A DNA stretch of 64,000 bases from Hyphomicrobium sp. (GCA_002928955.1 PERT01000006.1:1-64000); one strand, 5' to 3'; numbered from the stretch's first letter, positions 17,033-26,177 are shown. Notes: a model not told the origin generated them from the letters alone. Numbers and translations: made by a program.

Positions 17033-17238
17033 GGCTTCGGGTTTGGTAGTGGTCGAATTCTGCCCACTCGCTCGAAGAGAGCGATCCAGGTCCAGAACGC
17101 CAATCTGATCAGCTACTTGCCCTTCGACGCCACGCCACGGGGTGGCGATGGGGTAGCAGGATCACGCGGATGGGACCTCCCGCGCCAGCACCCAGACACC
17201 TGCCCCACTGGCGCCAGCTCCACTGGCAACTGCCCCCA

Positions 17239-17652
17239 TCATCGCAAGGCGGCGAGGCCTTTCGTTTTGACGACGTGCAACAGCTTCAATGCGGTGCCGG
17301 TCGGCCGGCGCTCGCCGCGCTCCCACAGGCTGACCGTCGTCACGCCGACATTGAGAAACCCGGCCATGACGGCCTGACTGACGCCTGCCGCCTCGCGCAC
17401 GCGGACGATTTCTCCTGGAGTCAGCGGCTCGACCTTCGGCAGCGCAGCGCGCCCGAGCATCCGCAGCGTCGTTTTTTCCAACTCGGCGGCGCTGACCGCA
17501 CCCGCACGGTGCAGAATTTCGGTCATCTCGACGATTTCAGCGCGCACCCGCGCCTTGCCCGTGAGGGCTCGGCCCTGGAGCGTCGCACCCTTGAGAGCTT
17601 GCCCCCTGCTGGCTTGGCCCTTCAGCTCATTCTTGTTCTTCGCCTGCGCCAC
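17239..17652 (-). CDS. HigA/NadS-like helix-turn-helix antitoxin
   Basis: 137 residues, GTG start. The C-terminal half is an XRE-type helix-turn-helix: LTPGEIVRVREAAGVSQAVM, then GFLNVGVTTVSLWERGERRP, then GTALKLLHVV. The N-terminal ~35 residues are a Lys/Arg/Gly/Gln-rich tail (KNKNELKGQASRGQALKGAT). Antitoxins of this type lie downstream of a RelE/HigB toxin and repress the pair. Here it overlaps the 3' end of a RelE-like toxin by 26 nt, in the toxin-first order typical of higBA. Because the toxin has lost its start, the antitoxin is now probably a relic or expressed from internal signals. Confidence 0.75.
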   Translation of the reverse strand: MAQAKNKNELKGQASRGQALKGATLQGRALTGKARVRAEIVEMTEILHRAGAVSAAELEKTTLRMLGRAALPKVEPLTPGEIVRVREAAGVSQAVMAGFLNVGVTTVSLWERGERRPTGTALKLLHVVKTKGLAALR

Positions 17653-17962
17653 AATGCACCTCCGTCATGTCGTCGGGGGCGATACGCGCCTTGATCGCCG
17701 TGTCACTGAGTTCGAGAAACGCCGCGGCCCTTGCACGCAGCAAGGTCAATTCGTCATCTCCGATATTGTCGCGTTCGCTCTTGGCGAAGCCGAGCAGAAA
17801 CACCACCCGCGAGCCAGCCCGATAGGCGAGCAGCGTGCGAAACCCGCCACGTCGGCCCTGTCCTGGCCGCCCCACCCGTTGCTTGATCAGGCCGGCACCG
17901 AGATCGGCGTCGACGAGGCCGCGTTCGGCCCGGTCGACGGCTTCGCACAACGCCTCGTTGCC
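17627..17962 (-). pseudogene. RelE/HigB-like toxin lacking its N-terminus
   Basis: The frame reads (NE)ALCEAVDRAERGLVDADL, then IKQRVGRPGQGRRGGFRTLLAYRAGSRVVFLLGFAKSERDNI, the conserved core of the RelE-type toxins that pair with NadS/HigA antitoxins. Family members have roughly 15-20 more residues at the N-terminus. Here the coding frame runs into the left end of an IS630 element at 17965 and no matching N-terminus exists on the far side of the element, where uvrC begins. So an insertion with an adjacent deletion removed the start. A TTG at 17950 is the only start-like codon left. Confidence 0.72.
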
Positions 17963-18064
17963 TAGAGCAGTTCCCGCTTGACGTGAATCAGATCAGTTAC
18001 AGGGCGTTCCCTCCGGCGCGCAAATCAGATTCGGATTCCACCGGCGACAACGGCGGGGGACAGG

Positions 18065-18442
18065 ATGGCCAAGGGCTACTCGAAGGATTTGCGAGTTCGT
18101 GCGGTCTCGATCGTGGAAGCGGGAGAGAGTGCGCGGGAAGCGGCACGTGTTCTGGGGCTCGGCGCCTCGACCGCGATCCGATGGATGAAGCGCTGGACGA
18201 CGACGGGAAGCGTCGATGCCAAGCCTGGTACCGGCCACTGCCGTTCGCCGCTCGAGCAACACAGCCAGTGGCTGCTCGATCTCATGGCAGCGCAGCCCGA
18301 CTTGACGCTCGATGAGGTTCGCGTGCGGCTACGCGCGGAGAAGAAGCTGAAGTCCAGCAAGAGTTCGATCGCACGGTTCTATGAACGTCACGACATCACG
18401 TTCAAAAAAAACTCTGCACGCCGCCGAGCAGGATCGTCCTGA
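18065..18442 (+). CDS. IS630 transposase, N-terminal frame (orfA)
   Basis: 125 residues with a helix-turn-helix DNA-binding region (AGESAREAARVLGLGASTAIRWMKRW) and a linker LDEVRVRLRAEKK. It ends just after an A8 run at 18404-18411 (TTC AAA AAA AAC). The catalytic half continues in the +1 frame. A one-base slip on this run gives a full-length DDE transposase, the usual way in which two-frame IS630 elements make it; alternatively the extra A is an inactivating mutation. Confidence 0.85.
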   Translation: MAKGYSKDLRVRAVSIVEAGESAREAARVLGLGASTAIRWMKRWTTTGSVDAKPGTGHCRSPLEQHSQWLLDLMAAQPDLTLDEVRVRLRAEKKLKSSKSSIARFYERHDITFKKNSARRRAGSS

Positions 18443-19007
18443 TGTCGCTGCGGCCCGCGCGGAACTGAGAGCCGAGCAACCCAAGCTCGAGGCACCGCGT
18501 CTCGTGTTCATCGACGAGACCGCGGTCACGACGAAGATGGTTCGCCACTATGGGCGCTCGCCACGCGGTGACCGTCTCGTCGCCAGTGTGCCGCACGGCC
18601 ACTGGAAGACACTGACGCTCGTCGCCGCACTGCGCATCGATGGTCTGACCGCGCCCACCGTCATCGACGGCGCGATGAATGGGCCGTCGTTCATCGCCTA
18701 TGTCGAGCAGGTCCTGGCGCCGACGCTGCGCAAGGGCGACACCGTCTTCATGGACAATCTGAGCACGCACAAGATCGACGGTGTTCGCGAGGCCATCGAG
18801 GCCACCGGTGCCAAGCTGCGCTACCTGCCCGCCTACTCGCCCGACCTCAATCCGATCGAGATGGCGTTCTCGAAATTGAAGACGGCGCTGCGCAAGGGCG
18901 CGGCTCGAACCGTGAAGGCGCTCATGAAGCTCATCGGCCGCCTCATCAAGACGTTTGCACCCGCCGAGTGCGCGAACTACTTTCGCCATGCCGGATACGG
19001 GTCGTGA
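18381..19007 (+). CDS. IS630 transposase, catalytic DDE frame (orfB)
   Basis: The conserved sequence begins at KKTLHAAEQDRPDV, just at the A8 run. The DDE triad is visible: VFIDETAV (first Asp), FMDNLSTHK (second Asp), and SPDLNPIEMAFSKLK (Glu). It ends AECANYFRHAGYGS, the usual C-terminus of this branch. The open frame itself starts 8 codons earlier with an ATG but that part is out of the natural protein. Function: cut-and-paste transposition into TA. Confidence 0.88.
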   Translation: MNVTTSRSKKTLHAAEQDRPDVAAARAELRAEQPKLEAPRLVFIDETAVTTKMVRHYGRSPRGDRLVASVPHGHWKTLTLVAALRIDGLTAPTVIDGAMNGPSFIAYVEQVLAPTLRKGDTVFMDNLSTHKIDGVREAIEATGAKLRYLPAYSPDLNPIEMAFSKLKTALRKGAARTVKALMKLIGRLIKTFAPAECANYFRHAGYGS

Positions 19008-19029
19008 CCCAGATCAGGTGGGAACTGCT

Positions 19030-21117
19030 CTAGCCCTTTGCGTCCTGGAAAAAGCTATAGATTCGTTCCGCCATTTCGGCAGAAATGCCGGGTACGGATT
19101 TAAGATCTTCGATGCCGGCGCGGCTGACGGACTTGGCGGAGCCGAAGTGCTTCAAGAGCGCGCGTTTGCGCGTCGGCCCGATGCCGCCGATCTCGTCGAG
19201 CGGGTTGATGCCGATAGCCTTCGATCGTTTCGCTCGATGCGTGCCGATGGCGAACCGGTGCGCCTCGTCGCGCAGGCGCTGCACGAAATAGAGCACCGGG
19301 TCGCGCGGTTCGAGCATCAGTGGGCGGTCGCGGCCAGGGATGTGGAAATGCTCGCGGCCGGCATCGCGGTCGGGGCCCTTTGCGACGCCGATCAAGGGTA
19401 TGTCATGGAGACCGAGGGCGGCGAGAACTTCGCGGGCGACGGCGAGCTGGCCGGCGCCGCCGTCGATCAGTACGAGATCGGGGCGGGCAGGGACGTCGGT
19501 TGCGTCGACGGCTCCCTCTACCCCTGGGGAGAGGGCGGCTGGCAGTTCAGGGCGTGGTTGACCCTCACCCAAGTCCTTCTTCCCCTCGCCCCTGCCCTCT
19601 CCTGATGACGTAGGGTCATGGGGAGAGGGGGCAATATCTGCGTCGGTCGCGGCCAGTCGTTTGAAGCGGCGGGTCAACACCTCACGCATCATGCCGTAGT
19701 CGTCTCCGGGGGTGATGGCGTCCGACTTGATGTTGAATTTGCGGTAATGCGCCTTTGCAAAGCCCTCCGGTCCGGCGACGATCATGCCGCCGACGGCGTT
19801 GGTACCGGCGATGTGGCTGTTGTCGTAGACCTCGATGCGGCGCGGCGTGCTGGCTAGGCCGAACCGCTCGGCGGTGGCTTCGAGCAACCTGGCCTGCGAC
19901 GAGCTTTCGGCGAGCTTGCGACCGAGCGCTTCCCGCGCATTGGTGAGCGCGTGCTCGACGAGATCGGATTTCACACCGCGCTCGGGCACACGGATCTCGA
20001 TTTTTCGCTCGACCTTGCTGGTCAACGCTTCGGCGAGCAGCGCGCGGTTCGGGATATCGGTCGACAGCAGGATCAGCTTCGGTACCGGCTTGTCGTCGTA
20101 GAATTGCGCGATGAAGCTGTCGAGTACTTCGTCCATCGCCAGTGAGCGATCGGCCTTCGGGAAATAGGCGCGGTTGCCCCAGTTCTGGCCGGTGCGGAAG
20201 AAGAAGACCTGGATGCAGGTCTGCCCGCCCTCCTGGTGCGCGGCGAAAATGTCGGCCTCATCGACGCCTTCACTGTTGATTGACTGGTCGGCGGTGACGT
20301 GCGCCAGTGCCCACAACCGGTTGCGGAACTTGGCCGCACGCTCGAACTCGAGTTTGTCGGCGGCATCCTCCATCAGACGTTGATACATCTCGCGGACGTT
20401 CTGGCTCTCACCGCGCAGGAAGCGGACGGCTTCGTCGACGAGGGCGAGATATTCGTCGTGCGCGATCTCGTTGGTGCAGGGCGCGGCGCACCGCTTGATC
20501 TGATGCAGCAGGCAAGGCCGCGTGCGGCTTTCGAAGATACTGTCGGAGCACGAGCGCAACAGGAACGCGCGCTGCAGCATGTTGATCGTGCGGACGACGG
20601 CGCCGGCCGAGGCGAACGGTCCGAAATAGTCGCCGTTGACGCCGCGCGCACCGCGGTGCTTGACGATTTGCGGGCTTGCGTGGTCGCGGCGGATCACGAT
20701 GTAGGGGAACGATTTGTCATCGCGGAGCAGCACATTGAAGCGCGGGCGGAAGCGTTTGATCAAGTTGGCTTCGAGCAGTAGCGCCTCGGCCTCGGTGCGG
20801 ACCGAGACGAACTCCATCGACGCGGTCGCAGCGATCATGCGGGCGATGCGGTTGGTGTGATTGCCGACGCGGGCGTAGTTGGAGACGCGGGCTTTCAGCG
20901 AGCGCGCTTTGCCGACGTAGATCACCTCGCCCGACGCGTCCAGCATGCGGTAGACGCCGGGCATGGTGCCGAGTGACTTGAGATAGGACGCGATGACGTC
21001 AGGTCCGGTTCGGACGGGGTCCGTCGCGACGGTGGACGGCGCGACGCCGTCGACTTCGGTCCCAGGCGCGTCCGGCACTTCGGGTAAGGGTTCGTCTGGT
21101 GGCATGGGAAAAGTCAT
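19030..21117 (-). CDS. uvrC: UvrABC excinuclease subunit C
   Basis: About 695 residues, longer than the usual ~600-630. N-terminal [37 protein letters not shown] domain: [16 protein letters not shown]; RNase H-like endonuclease: [19 protein letters not shown] and [13 protein letters not shown] with catalytic acidic residues; C-terminal HhH pair: [17 protein letters not shown] and [17 protein letters not shown]. It makes both incisions in nucleotide excision repair. I prefer the ATG at 21117; a GTG at 21150 gives 11 more residues. The stop codon TAG is formed at the junction with the IS630 end. A low-complexity insertion lies before VLIDGG. Confidence 0.95.
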   Translation of the reverse strand: MTFPMPPDEPLPEVPDAPGTEVDGVAPSTVATDPVRTGPDVIASYLKSLGTMPGVYRMLDASGEVIYVGKARSLKARVSNYARVGNHTNRIARMIAATASMEFVSVRTEAEALLLEANLIKRFRPRFNVLLRDDKSFPYIVIRRDHASPQIVKHRGARGVNGDYFGPFASAGAVVRTINMLQRAFLLRSCSDSIFESRTRPCLLHQIKRCAAPCTNEIAHDEYLALVDEAVRFLRGESQNVREMYQRLMEDAADKLEFERAAKFRNRLWALAHVTADQSINSEGVDEADIFAAHQEGGQTCIQVFFFRTGQNWGNRAYFPKADRSLAMDEVLDSFIAQFYDDKPVPKLILLSTDIPNRALLAEALTSKVERKIEIRVPERGVKSDLVEHALTNAREALGRKLAESSSQARLLEATAERFGLASTPRRIEVYDNSHIAGTNAVGGMIVAGPEGFAKAHYRKFNIKSDAITPGDDYGMMREVLTRRFKRLAATDADIAPSPHDPTSSGEGRGEGKKDLGEGQPRPELPAALSPGVEGAVDATDVPARPDLVLIDGGAGQLAVAREVLAALGLHDIPLIGVAKGPDRDAGREHFHIPGRDRPLMLEPRDPVLYFVQRLRDEAHRFAIGTHRAKRSKAIGINPLDEIGGIGPTRKRALLKHFGSAKSVSRAGIEDLKSVPGISAEMAERIYSFFQDAKG
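19490..19640 (-). repeat. In-frame low-complexity/palindromic insertion within uvrC
   Basis: The encoded segment, roughly [20 protein letters not shown] followed by [20 protein letters not shown], interrupts UvrC just before the conserved PDLVLIDGG motif, at a place where relatives have a short loop. The DNA holds repeated CCCTCTCC / GGAGAGGG and CCCCTCGCCC runs that can pair with each other, like the short palindromic repeats found in many alphaproteobacterial genomes. The frame is kept open, so the product is probably functional with a flexible loop. Boundaries are approximate. Confidence 0.5.
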
Positions 21118-21354
21118 TATAGGACTGATGGCCGACAACCAACCCCTCACACCATGGCGAGACTTGATCCGGCCATCCAGTCGACGGATTGAGACATCAA
21201 ATTGTGGCCCTGGATGGCCGTGTCAAGCACGGCCGTGGCGTGTTGTCGGGAGTGACGGATTTCGACGCGCGTCCAAGGTGCGGGTTGACGCGGCGGCGGG
21301 TCAGTTGCCGAGGGTGCACGCATCACGTGCGTCATGACGTTCGCGGTCAGTGGC

Positions 21355-22377
21355 TCAGTCGACGAACCCGCGGGACTTGGCTTCGGCAAGAATGTCGGCG
21401 ACGACACCCGCGGCAAGGGTGGCCTGCGACTTCGCGCCGGGAATGAGTCCGAGCGAAGGCCGGAGGCGTGCGAGGTCGTGGGCCACGAAGCCTCGTGCCG
21501 AAAGCTGAGCGAGGCGCTCCGCGTGGACGCGGCGGTTGCCGAGCGCGCCGATGTAGAAGGCGGGCGAGCGGAGAATTTCTGCGAGCAGCGGCGGCTCGCG
21601 GTCGTGCTCGTGGAAGGCGAGGACCGCGGCGGTCCAACGATCGGGTGCAGTGCCTGGAGATAGGGTCGCGGTGCCGAGGCCCATGGCTTCGAGACCGAGG
21701 TCGGACAAGTTGCGGCGGGCGTGGTCGTCGGGTGTCAGGATGTCGAGGGCGAGGCCAGTGATAGACGCGAGGCGGGCGATTGCGACAAGAGCGGGACCTG
21801 CACCGATCAACAGAAGCTTCGGAGTCGGCAGGTAGGCGCGACGGAATACGTCGCCGTCGCGGCGGGTGTTGAGTTCGCCAAGGACGTCAGCGGCGGGGGG
21901 GGCGCCGATCGCACTCGTTCCATCGTCGAGACGGGTGTTGAGAGTGAACGGCCGGCGCGCAACGGTTAGTCGGGACATGGCTTCGAGAGTGGACATGGCC
22001 AAGGCTTGATCGAAATAGAGATCGAGACCGGATCCGCACGGCAAGGCGATATCGAAATACCTGGATCCGCGTCCGAACCGGACCAGGCGGTTCTGGCCAG
22101 CGCGAATGACGGCCTGGGCTTCGATCGAGATGGCACCCTCGAGGCAGCCCCCCGAGAGGTAGCCGTTGTAGCTGCCGTCCTCGCTGACGGCCATTTGCGC
22201 GCCGAGCGGCCGCGGCCCGGGGCCCTCGATTCCGGCGAGCGTGACGAGTACTGCGCGCTTGCCGCGGCGGCGCCAGCGAACCAGCGCAGGCAGCACGTTG
22301 TCGGCATCGAGCAGGCCGGACAGATTTCTAGTGCCTTGCACCATGGGACCTTGGAAGTCGTCGCGGGTCAAACTCAC
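21355..22377 (-). CDS. XdhC/CoxI family protein
   Basis: 340 residues. N-terminal XdhC_CoxI domain: RRGKRAVLVTLAGIEGPGPRPLGAQM and YLSGGCLEGAISIEA, containing the conserved Cys; C-terminal Rossmann domain: KLLLIGAGPALVAIARLA and FYIGALGNRRVHAERLAQL. Proteins of this family insert or sulfurate the molybdenum cofactor of xanthine dehydrogenase or CO dehydrogenase-type enzymes. No such molybdoenzyme is adjacent; crtI starts upstream on the same strand (37-nt gap between crtI stop and this start), so the two may be cotranscribed. An in-frame ATG at 22344 is another possible start. Confidence 0.85.
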   Translation of the reverse strand: MSLTRDDFQGPMVQGTRNLSGLLDADNVLPALVRWRRRGKRAVLVTLAGIEGPGPRPLGAQMAVSEDGSYNGYLSGGCLEGAISIEAQAVIRAGQNRLVRFGRGSRYFDIALPCGSGLDLYFDQALAMSTLEAMSRLTVARRPFTLNTRLDDGTSAIGAPPAADVLGELNTRRDGDVFRRAYLPTPKLLLIGAGPALVAIARLASITGLALDILTPDDHARRNLSDLGLEAMGLGTATLSPGTAPDRWTAAVLAFHEHDREPPLLAEILRSPAFYIGALGNRRVHAERLAQLSARGFVAHDLARLRPSLGLIPGAKSQATLAAGVVADILAEAKSRGFVD

Positions 22378-22413
22378 GGACGGAAAGCGCGCCTGCCCAC
22401 AGACGCTCTCGTC

Positions 22414-23961
22414 TCAAACCCTCACGAGCGCTTGGGCATGCGGGATCAGCCGGTCGATGACCTTGGCCGAGCACAATACACCCGGCATGCCCGCGCCAGG
22501 ATGTGTGCCCGCGCCGGTCAAATACAAGCCGTCGAGCCCCTCGGCCTTGTTGTGGAAGCGGAACCAGGCCGACTGCGTGAAGTGCGGCGAAATCGAGAAG
22601 CCGGCACCGGCAACACTGAGATAGTCGTGTTTGAAGTCTTCGGGCGTCATGAAGAAATCAGCTTCCATGCAGTCCGGAAGTCCCGGCAGCATGGTTCTAT
22701 CGAGCGCGGCCACGATGCGGTCACGCAGGCGCGGACCCTCGGATTTCCAGTCGATGTTGCCATCGAGATTGGGCACCGGACATAGCACGTAGAAGCTATC
22801 GTGCCCGGGCGGTGCGAAGCTCTGGTCCGTCGCCGTGGGGCGGTGAACGTAGAGCGAGAAATCGTCCGCCAGGATCTTCTTTTTGAAAATCTCATTCAAG
22901 AGTTCGCGGTAGCGTTGTCCCATCCAGATCGTGTGATGGGCGACATCTGGGTAGGTGCGGCGCGTGCCGAAGTATAGCACATAGAGCCCCATCGACAGCC
23001 GTGATTTGCGCTTGATGCGGGTCGACAGGGGCTGGACGGAAGCCGGCACCATTTCACCGTAAAGGTGCTTGGGATCGGCATTGGAGACCACGATATCGGC
23101 GGCGATGCGCTCGCCGCTTTCGAGACGGATGCCGGTAGCGCGGCGGCCGGTCATTTCAATGGTGGCGACGGTCTCGCCCAAACGAACGGCGATGCCTTCT
23201 TCAGACATCAGCTTGCCCAACGCATCGACCAGACCACCTGTGCCGCCCATGGCGAAGAACACACCCCATTTGCGCTCAAGATAGTGGATCAAGCCATAGA
23301 TAGAGGTGGTGTCGAAAGGGCTGCCGCCGACCAGCAGCGGCTGAATGGAGAACGCTTGCCGAAGCTTCGGGTGCTTCAGGTGTTTGGCGATCAACTGCCA
23401 GACGGTGCGATAAGCGCCGAGTTTGACCAATGTCGGGATCTGCTTGATCATGACCAAAGGCTGGTGAAACGACTGGTCGGCAAGTTCAGTGAAGCCAGCG
23501 TCGAACAATTTGCGCGAATGTTCCAGCAGTCGCAGGTAGCCGTCGGCGTCGGCAGGCTCGAAGCGGCGGATTTCGGCGAGCGTGTCCTCGACGGTACCGC
23601 CGTAGTCGAAGGTGTCGCCGTCGGGGAAGTAAAAGCGGTACCATGGCGAGAGCTTGCGGAACTCGACGTAGTCCTCGCGACGTTTGCCAAAGAGTTCGAA
23701 CAACTCGTCGAACAGAAAAGGCGCGGTGATGACGGTCGGGCCCGCGTCGTGGCGATAGCCGTTGCGCTCAAAAACCTGGGCGCGGCCGCCAAGGCGCCGG
23801 GCGCGGTCGAACAGGGTGACGCGATAGCCCTTTGCACGTAACCGGAGGGCGGCTGCGATGCCGCCAAAACCGGCGCCGACGATCACCGCATGGGGTGCGC
23901 CTTGGTCGCCTGAATCGGGGCCAGCCCGCTCCCCCACCATATTGCCGTCACCGTGCATCAA
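22414..23961 (-). CDS. crtI: Phytoene desaturase
   Basis: 515 residues, usual length. FAD-binding dinucleotide fold near the N-terminus (HAVIVGAGFGGIAAALRL), then LFDRARRLGGRAQVFERNGY, and the C-terminal signature DGLYLTGAGTHPGAGMPGVL. It introduces double bonds into phytoene to give lycopene or neurosporene in the membrane. It follows an intergenic region with one of the twin-palindrome repeats and is divergent from crtE. The number of desaturations cannot be read from sequence here. Confidence 0.93.
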   Translation of the reverse strand: MMHGDGNMVGERAGPDSGDQGAPHAVIVGAGFGGIAAALRLRAKGYRVTLFDRARRLGGRAQVFERNGYRHDAGPTVITAPFLFDELFELFGKRREDYVEFRKLSPWYRFYFPDGDTFDYGGTVEDTLAEIRRFEPADADGYLRLLEHSRKLFDAGFTELADQSFHQPLVMIKQIPTLVKLGAYRTVWQLIAKHLKHPKLRQAFSIQPLLVGGSPFDTTSIYGLIHYLERKWGVFFAMGGTGGLVDALGKLMSEEGIAVRLGETVATIEMTGRRATGIRLESGERIAADIVVSNADPKHLYGEMVPASVQPLSTRIKRKSRLSMGLYVLYFGTRRTYPDVAHHTIWMGQRYRELLNEIFKKKILADDFSLYVHRPTATDQSFAPPGHDSFYVLCPVPNLDGNIDWKSEGPRLRDRIVAALDRTMLPGLPDCMEADFFMTPEDFKHDYLSVAGAGFSISPHFTQSAWFRFHNKAEGLDGLYLTGAGTHPGAGMPGVLCSAKVIDRLIPHAQALVRV

Positions 23962-24055
23962 AATTCCTCGTGCAACCTATCGCGGAGCAGGATGCCCTGT
24001 TGGTGCGTCATTTGCTATACCCACTTGACGCGACTTCTCGGCACTGGCGTCGTAG

Positions 24056-24223
24056 CTAGTGTTCCGGCGCTGACATTTGATTCCCGTTGCAACGCGCTCC
24101 AGATCAAATGTCGGCGCCTAAGGAACACTAGCAAACCTATGATTCTAGTGTAGCTTTTGCATCTGGCGTTTGGTTTCGAATCTAGCCCCGAGTGGGGACC
24201 AAACGTCAGATGCGCTACACTAG
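24056..24223. repeat. Twin-palindrome repeat, copy 1
   Basis: Two imperfect hairpins in tandem. Module A (24056-24131) has outer arms CTAGTGTTCC / GGAACACTAG and inner arms GACATTTGAT / ATCAAATGTC. Module B (24145-24223) has outer arms CTAGTGTAGC / GCTACACTAG and inner arms GCATCTGGCGTTTGGT / ACCAAACGTCAGATGC with one mismatch. They are separated by a 13-nt spacer. Each is bounded by CTAG, i.e. TA flanks as in IS630/mariner-type MITEs. The whole unit recurs in inverse orientation at 27173-27341. It lies between crtI and crtE. Confidence 0.9.
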
Positions 24224-24340
24224 GAATGGGCCAGACCGGTTTCGGTCGGAACACGGGTGTAAACGGTGCGGCACTTCGTTCGGATTTGAAGGGTTGCAGG
24301 CCACTTCGCGCCGTACGCAGCACGGCAAGCAGGACCGGAT

Positions 24341-25294
24341 ATGAAGCTCGAAGCCACGTTTGAGACACCAGCAGACCGCGCGGCGGGGAACGATCCGCCG
24401 TTGGGCGCCATGGTCGAAGCGCTCGAGCGCCGGCTTGGTGCTTCCATCGCGGCGATGCAAGGCCCCGGACCACGTCTCGCCGATGCGATGGGTTACAGCC
24501 TGCTGTTGCCGGCGAAGCGTGCCCGGGGCATCCTGTCCATGCTGACGGCGGCGAGTTGGGGGCTTGACTGGACCGATGCGCTCGACATCGCCGCAAGTCT
24601 CGAAATGGTTCATGCGGCATCACTCATCCTCGACGATCTACCGGCCATGGACAATGCCGCGTTGCGCCGGGGAAAGAGATCGAATCACCTGGTCTACGGC
24701 GAGGCGACGGCGATCCTGTCAGCCGTGGGGTTGATGAACGAGGGCTTTGCGATCATCGCAGCCACGTCTGGGGCGGCAGCGGCTTACCGGGTCGAACTCA
24801 GTGCCAGCCTGGGCCGCGCCATCGGTCCGCGAGGGTTGACCGGCGGCCAGGACGCCGATCTCGGTGCCAACGCCAGCGCCAAGAAATGGTCGCTACACGA
24901 GGTCGAGCAGATCCACGCGGCCAAAACCGGCGCGCTGTTTGAGGCCGCGGCTGAAATGGGCACGATGCTCGCCGGTATTTCAGGGCCGCGACTGAAGGCC
25001 ATGGGCGATTTCGGCATGCAAATCGGCATCGCGTTCCAGGGCTTCGATGATCTCATCGACGCGCGGGCCGCCTCGGCTGATGCCGGCAAGGATGTCGGCA
25101 AGGACAAGGGCAAGCCAACGGTGGTCTCGTTGATCGGATGCGACCGGGCGGAGATCCGGGCCAACGAACTGGTGCGTAGCGCACTTGGTAGATTGGCGGA
25201 CAGCGGGGCGGATAGGATGCTGCTCGAAGGCTACGTCGTGGCGTTGATCGACGGATTGAGGCAGCGCGGTCTCGGGCTCACGCCCACGCCGTGA
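24341..25294 (+). CDS. crtE: Geranylgeranyl diphosphate synthase
   Basis: 317 residues. First aspartate-rich motif in LILDDLPAMDNAALRRGK near residue 98 (DD-x4-D, as usual in short-chain bacterial GGPP synthases), GGQDADL in the middle, and second motif FQGFDDLIDARAA; the conserved KGKPTVVSL follows. It condenses IPP units onto FPP or DMAPP to give GGPP for carotenoids and phytol. crtW follows on the same strand after 61 nt. The gene lies inside the inverted-repeat bracket. Confidence 0.93.
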   Translation: MKLEATFETPADRAAGNDPPLGAMVEALERRLGASIAAMQGPGPRLADAMGYSLLLPAKRARGILSMLTAASWGLDWTDALDIAASLEMVHAASLILDDLPAMDNAALRRGKRSNHLVYGEATAILSAVGLMNEGFAIIAATSGAAAAYRVELSASLGRAIGPRGLTGGQDADLGANASAKKWSLHEVEQIHAAKTGALFEAAAEMGTMLAGISGPRLKAMGDFGMQIGIAFQGFDDLIDARAASADAGKDVGKDKGKPTVVSLIGCDRAEIRANELVRSALGRLADSGADRMLLEGYVVALIDGLRQRGLGLTPTP

Positions 25295-25355
25295 TGACGG
25301 TGGACAGGGGCCGCTACAGCAAGCGTGCGACTATTTTAATGTGAAGGAGGGACCC

Positions 25356-26141
25356 GTGTCGACGGAAGCTGGAGCGAGTGGGCGAGATATCGGTCGCATT
25401 GATCCGGCAACGCAGGCAGCGGTGGGCTTGACTTTGGCGGTTATGGTGATCGCAGCCTGGGCGGCGCTGCACGTCCATGCCATGTTTTTCTACTCGTGGG
25501 GCGCCCATTCGGTGTTGACGGCGCCGATGCTGGTCGCCGTGTTGTGCTGGCTTTACGTCGGGCTCTTCATCATCGCGCACGACAGCATGCACGGCTCGCT
25601 GGCACCCTTTCGACCCGGCACGAACCGGGCGTTCGGACGGCTGACCCTGCTGATCTATGCGGGCTTCGATTTTGACGCACTGAACAAGAAACACCACCTG
25701 CACCACCGGCATTCCGGCACCGAGGCCGATCCCGATTTCTCGGACGCGCCGCCGCACGGTTTCTGGCGGTGGTACTACGAATTCATGGCCGAGTATTTCT
25801 CTGGGCGTGAAGCAATCGTGGTGACCCTTGCCGTATGGGTCTATGTCGGACTGTTCGGTGTCCCCCTGGTCAACGTGCTGGCGTTTTGGGCAGCGCCGGC
25901 GCTGTTGTCGTCACTGCAGTTGTTCACGTTCGGAACCTACCTGCCGCATGTGCCGGCTCACCCGGCCTTCTCCGACCGGCACAACGCACGCAGCAACGAC
26001 TATCCAGTCTGGCTGTCGCTGCTGACGTGCTTCCATTTTGGATATCACCACGAACATCACCTGTTTCCGGGTGTGCCGTGGTGGCGGCTCCCGACAGCAC
26101 GTGCGGCACAGCGGGCGCAGAGCGCCGAGAGCGCAGGTTGA
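25356..26141 (+). CDS. crtW: Beta-carotene ketolase (CrtW type)
   Basis: About 261 residues from the GTG at 25356, which has an AAGGAGGGA site directly upstream; a GTG at 25341 lies before that site and is not used. Membrane-bound di-iron fold with three His clusters: IIAHDSMHG, KKHHLHHRHSGTEADPDF, and HFGYHHEHHLFPGVPWWRLP, the last being diagnostic of CrtW. Four or so hydrophobic segments. It adds 4-keto groups to beta-ionone rings to make echinenone/canthaxanthin. No lycopene cyclase (crtY) is present in the window, so the ringed substrate must be made elsewhere or the pathway is incomplete. A hydroxylase is the less likely alternative. Confidence 0.87.
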   Translation: MSTEAGASGRDIGRIDPATQAAVGLTLAVMVIAAWAALHVHAMFFYSWGAHSVLTAPMLVAVLCWLYVGLFIIAHDSMHGSLAPFRPGTNRAFGRLTLLIYAGFDFDALNKKHHLHHRHSGTEADPDFSDAPPHGFWRWYYEFMAEYFSGREAIVVTLAVWVYVGLFGVPLVNVLAFWAAPALLSSLQLFTFGTYLPHVPAHPAFSDRHNARSNDYPVWLSLLTCFHFGYHHEHHLFPGVPWWRLPTARAAQRAQSAESAG

Positions 26142-26177
26142 AAAGGCGCAGGCGGAACTTGGTGTCCGATAGGCCGT

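Larger units (their letters stand above)
17965..19030 (+). mobile_element. IS630-family insertion sequence
   Basis: The element is 1066 bp and is flanked by TA on both sides (17963-17964 and 19031-19032), the target duplication expected of IS630. Its ends are inverted repeats: GAGCAGTTCCCGCTTGA on the left, and GAGCAGTTCCCACCTGA read inward from the right, 15 of 17 bases equal. Both ends sit in a CTAG context, the preferred IS630 target. It contains two overlapping transposase frames. The left flank is a decapitated toxin gene and the right flank is the last codon of uvrC. Confidence 0.9.

Noticed and set aside
22006-23841. Long plus-strand frames opposite xdhC and crtI
   Set aside because: Shadows of GC-rich genes on the minus strand; no start signals or motifs.
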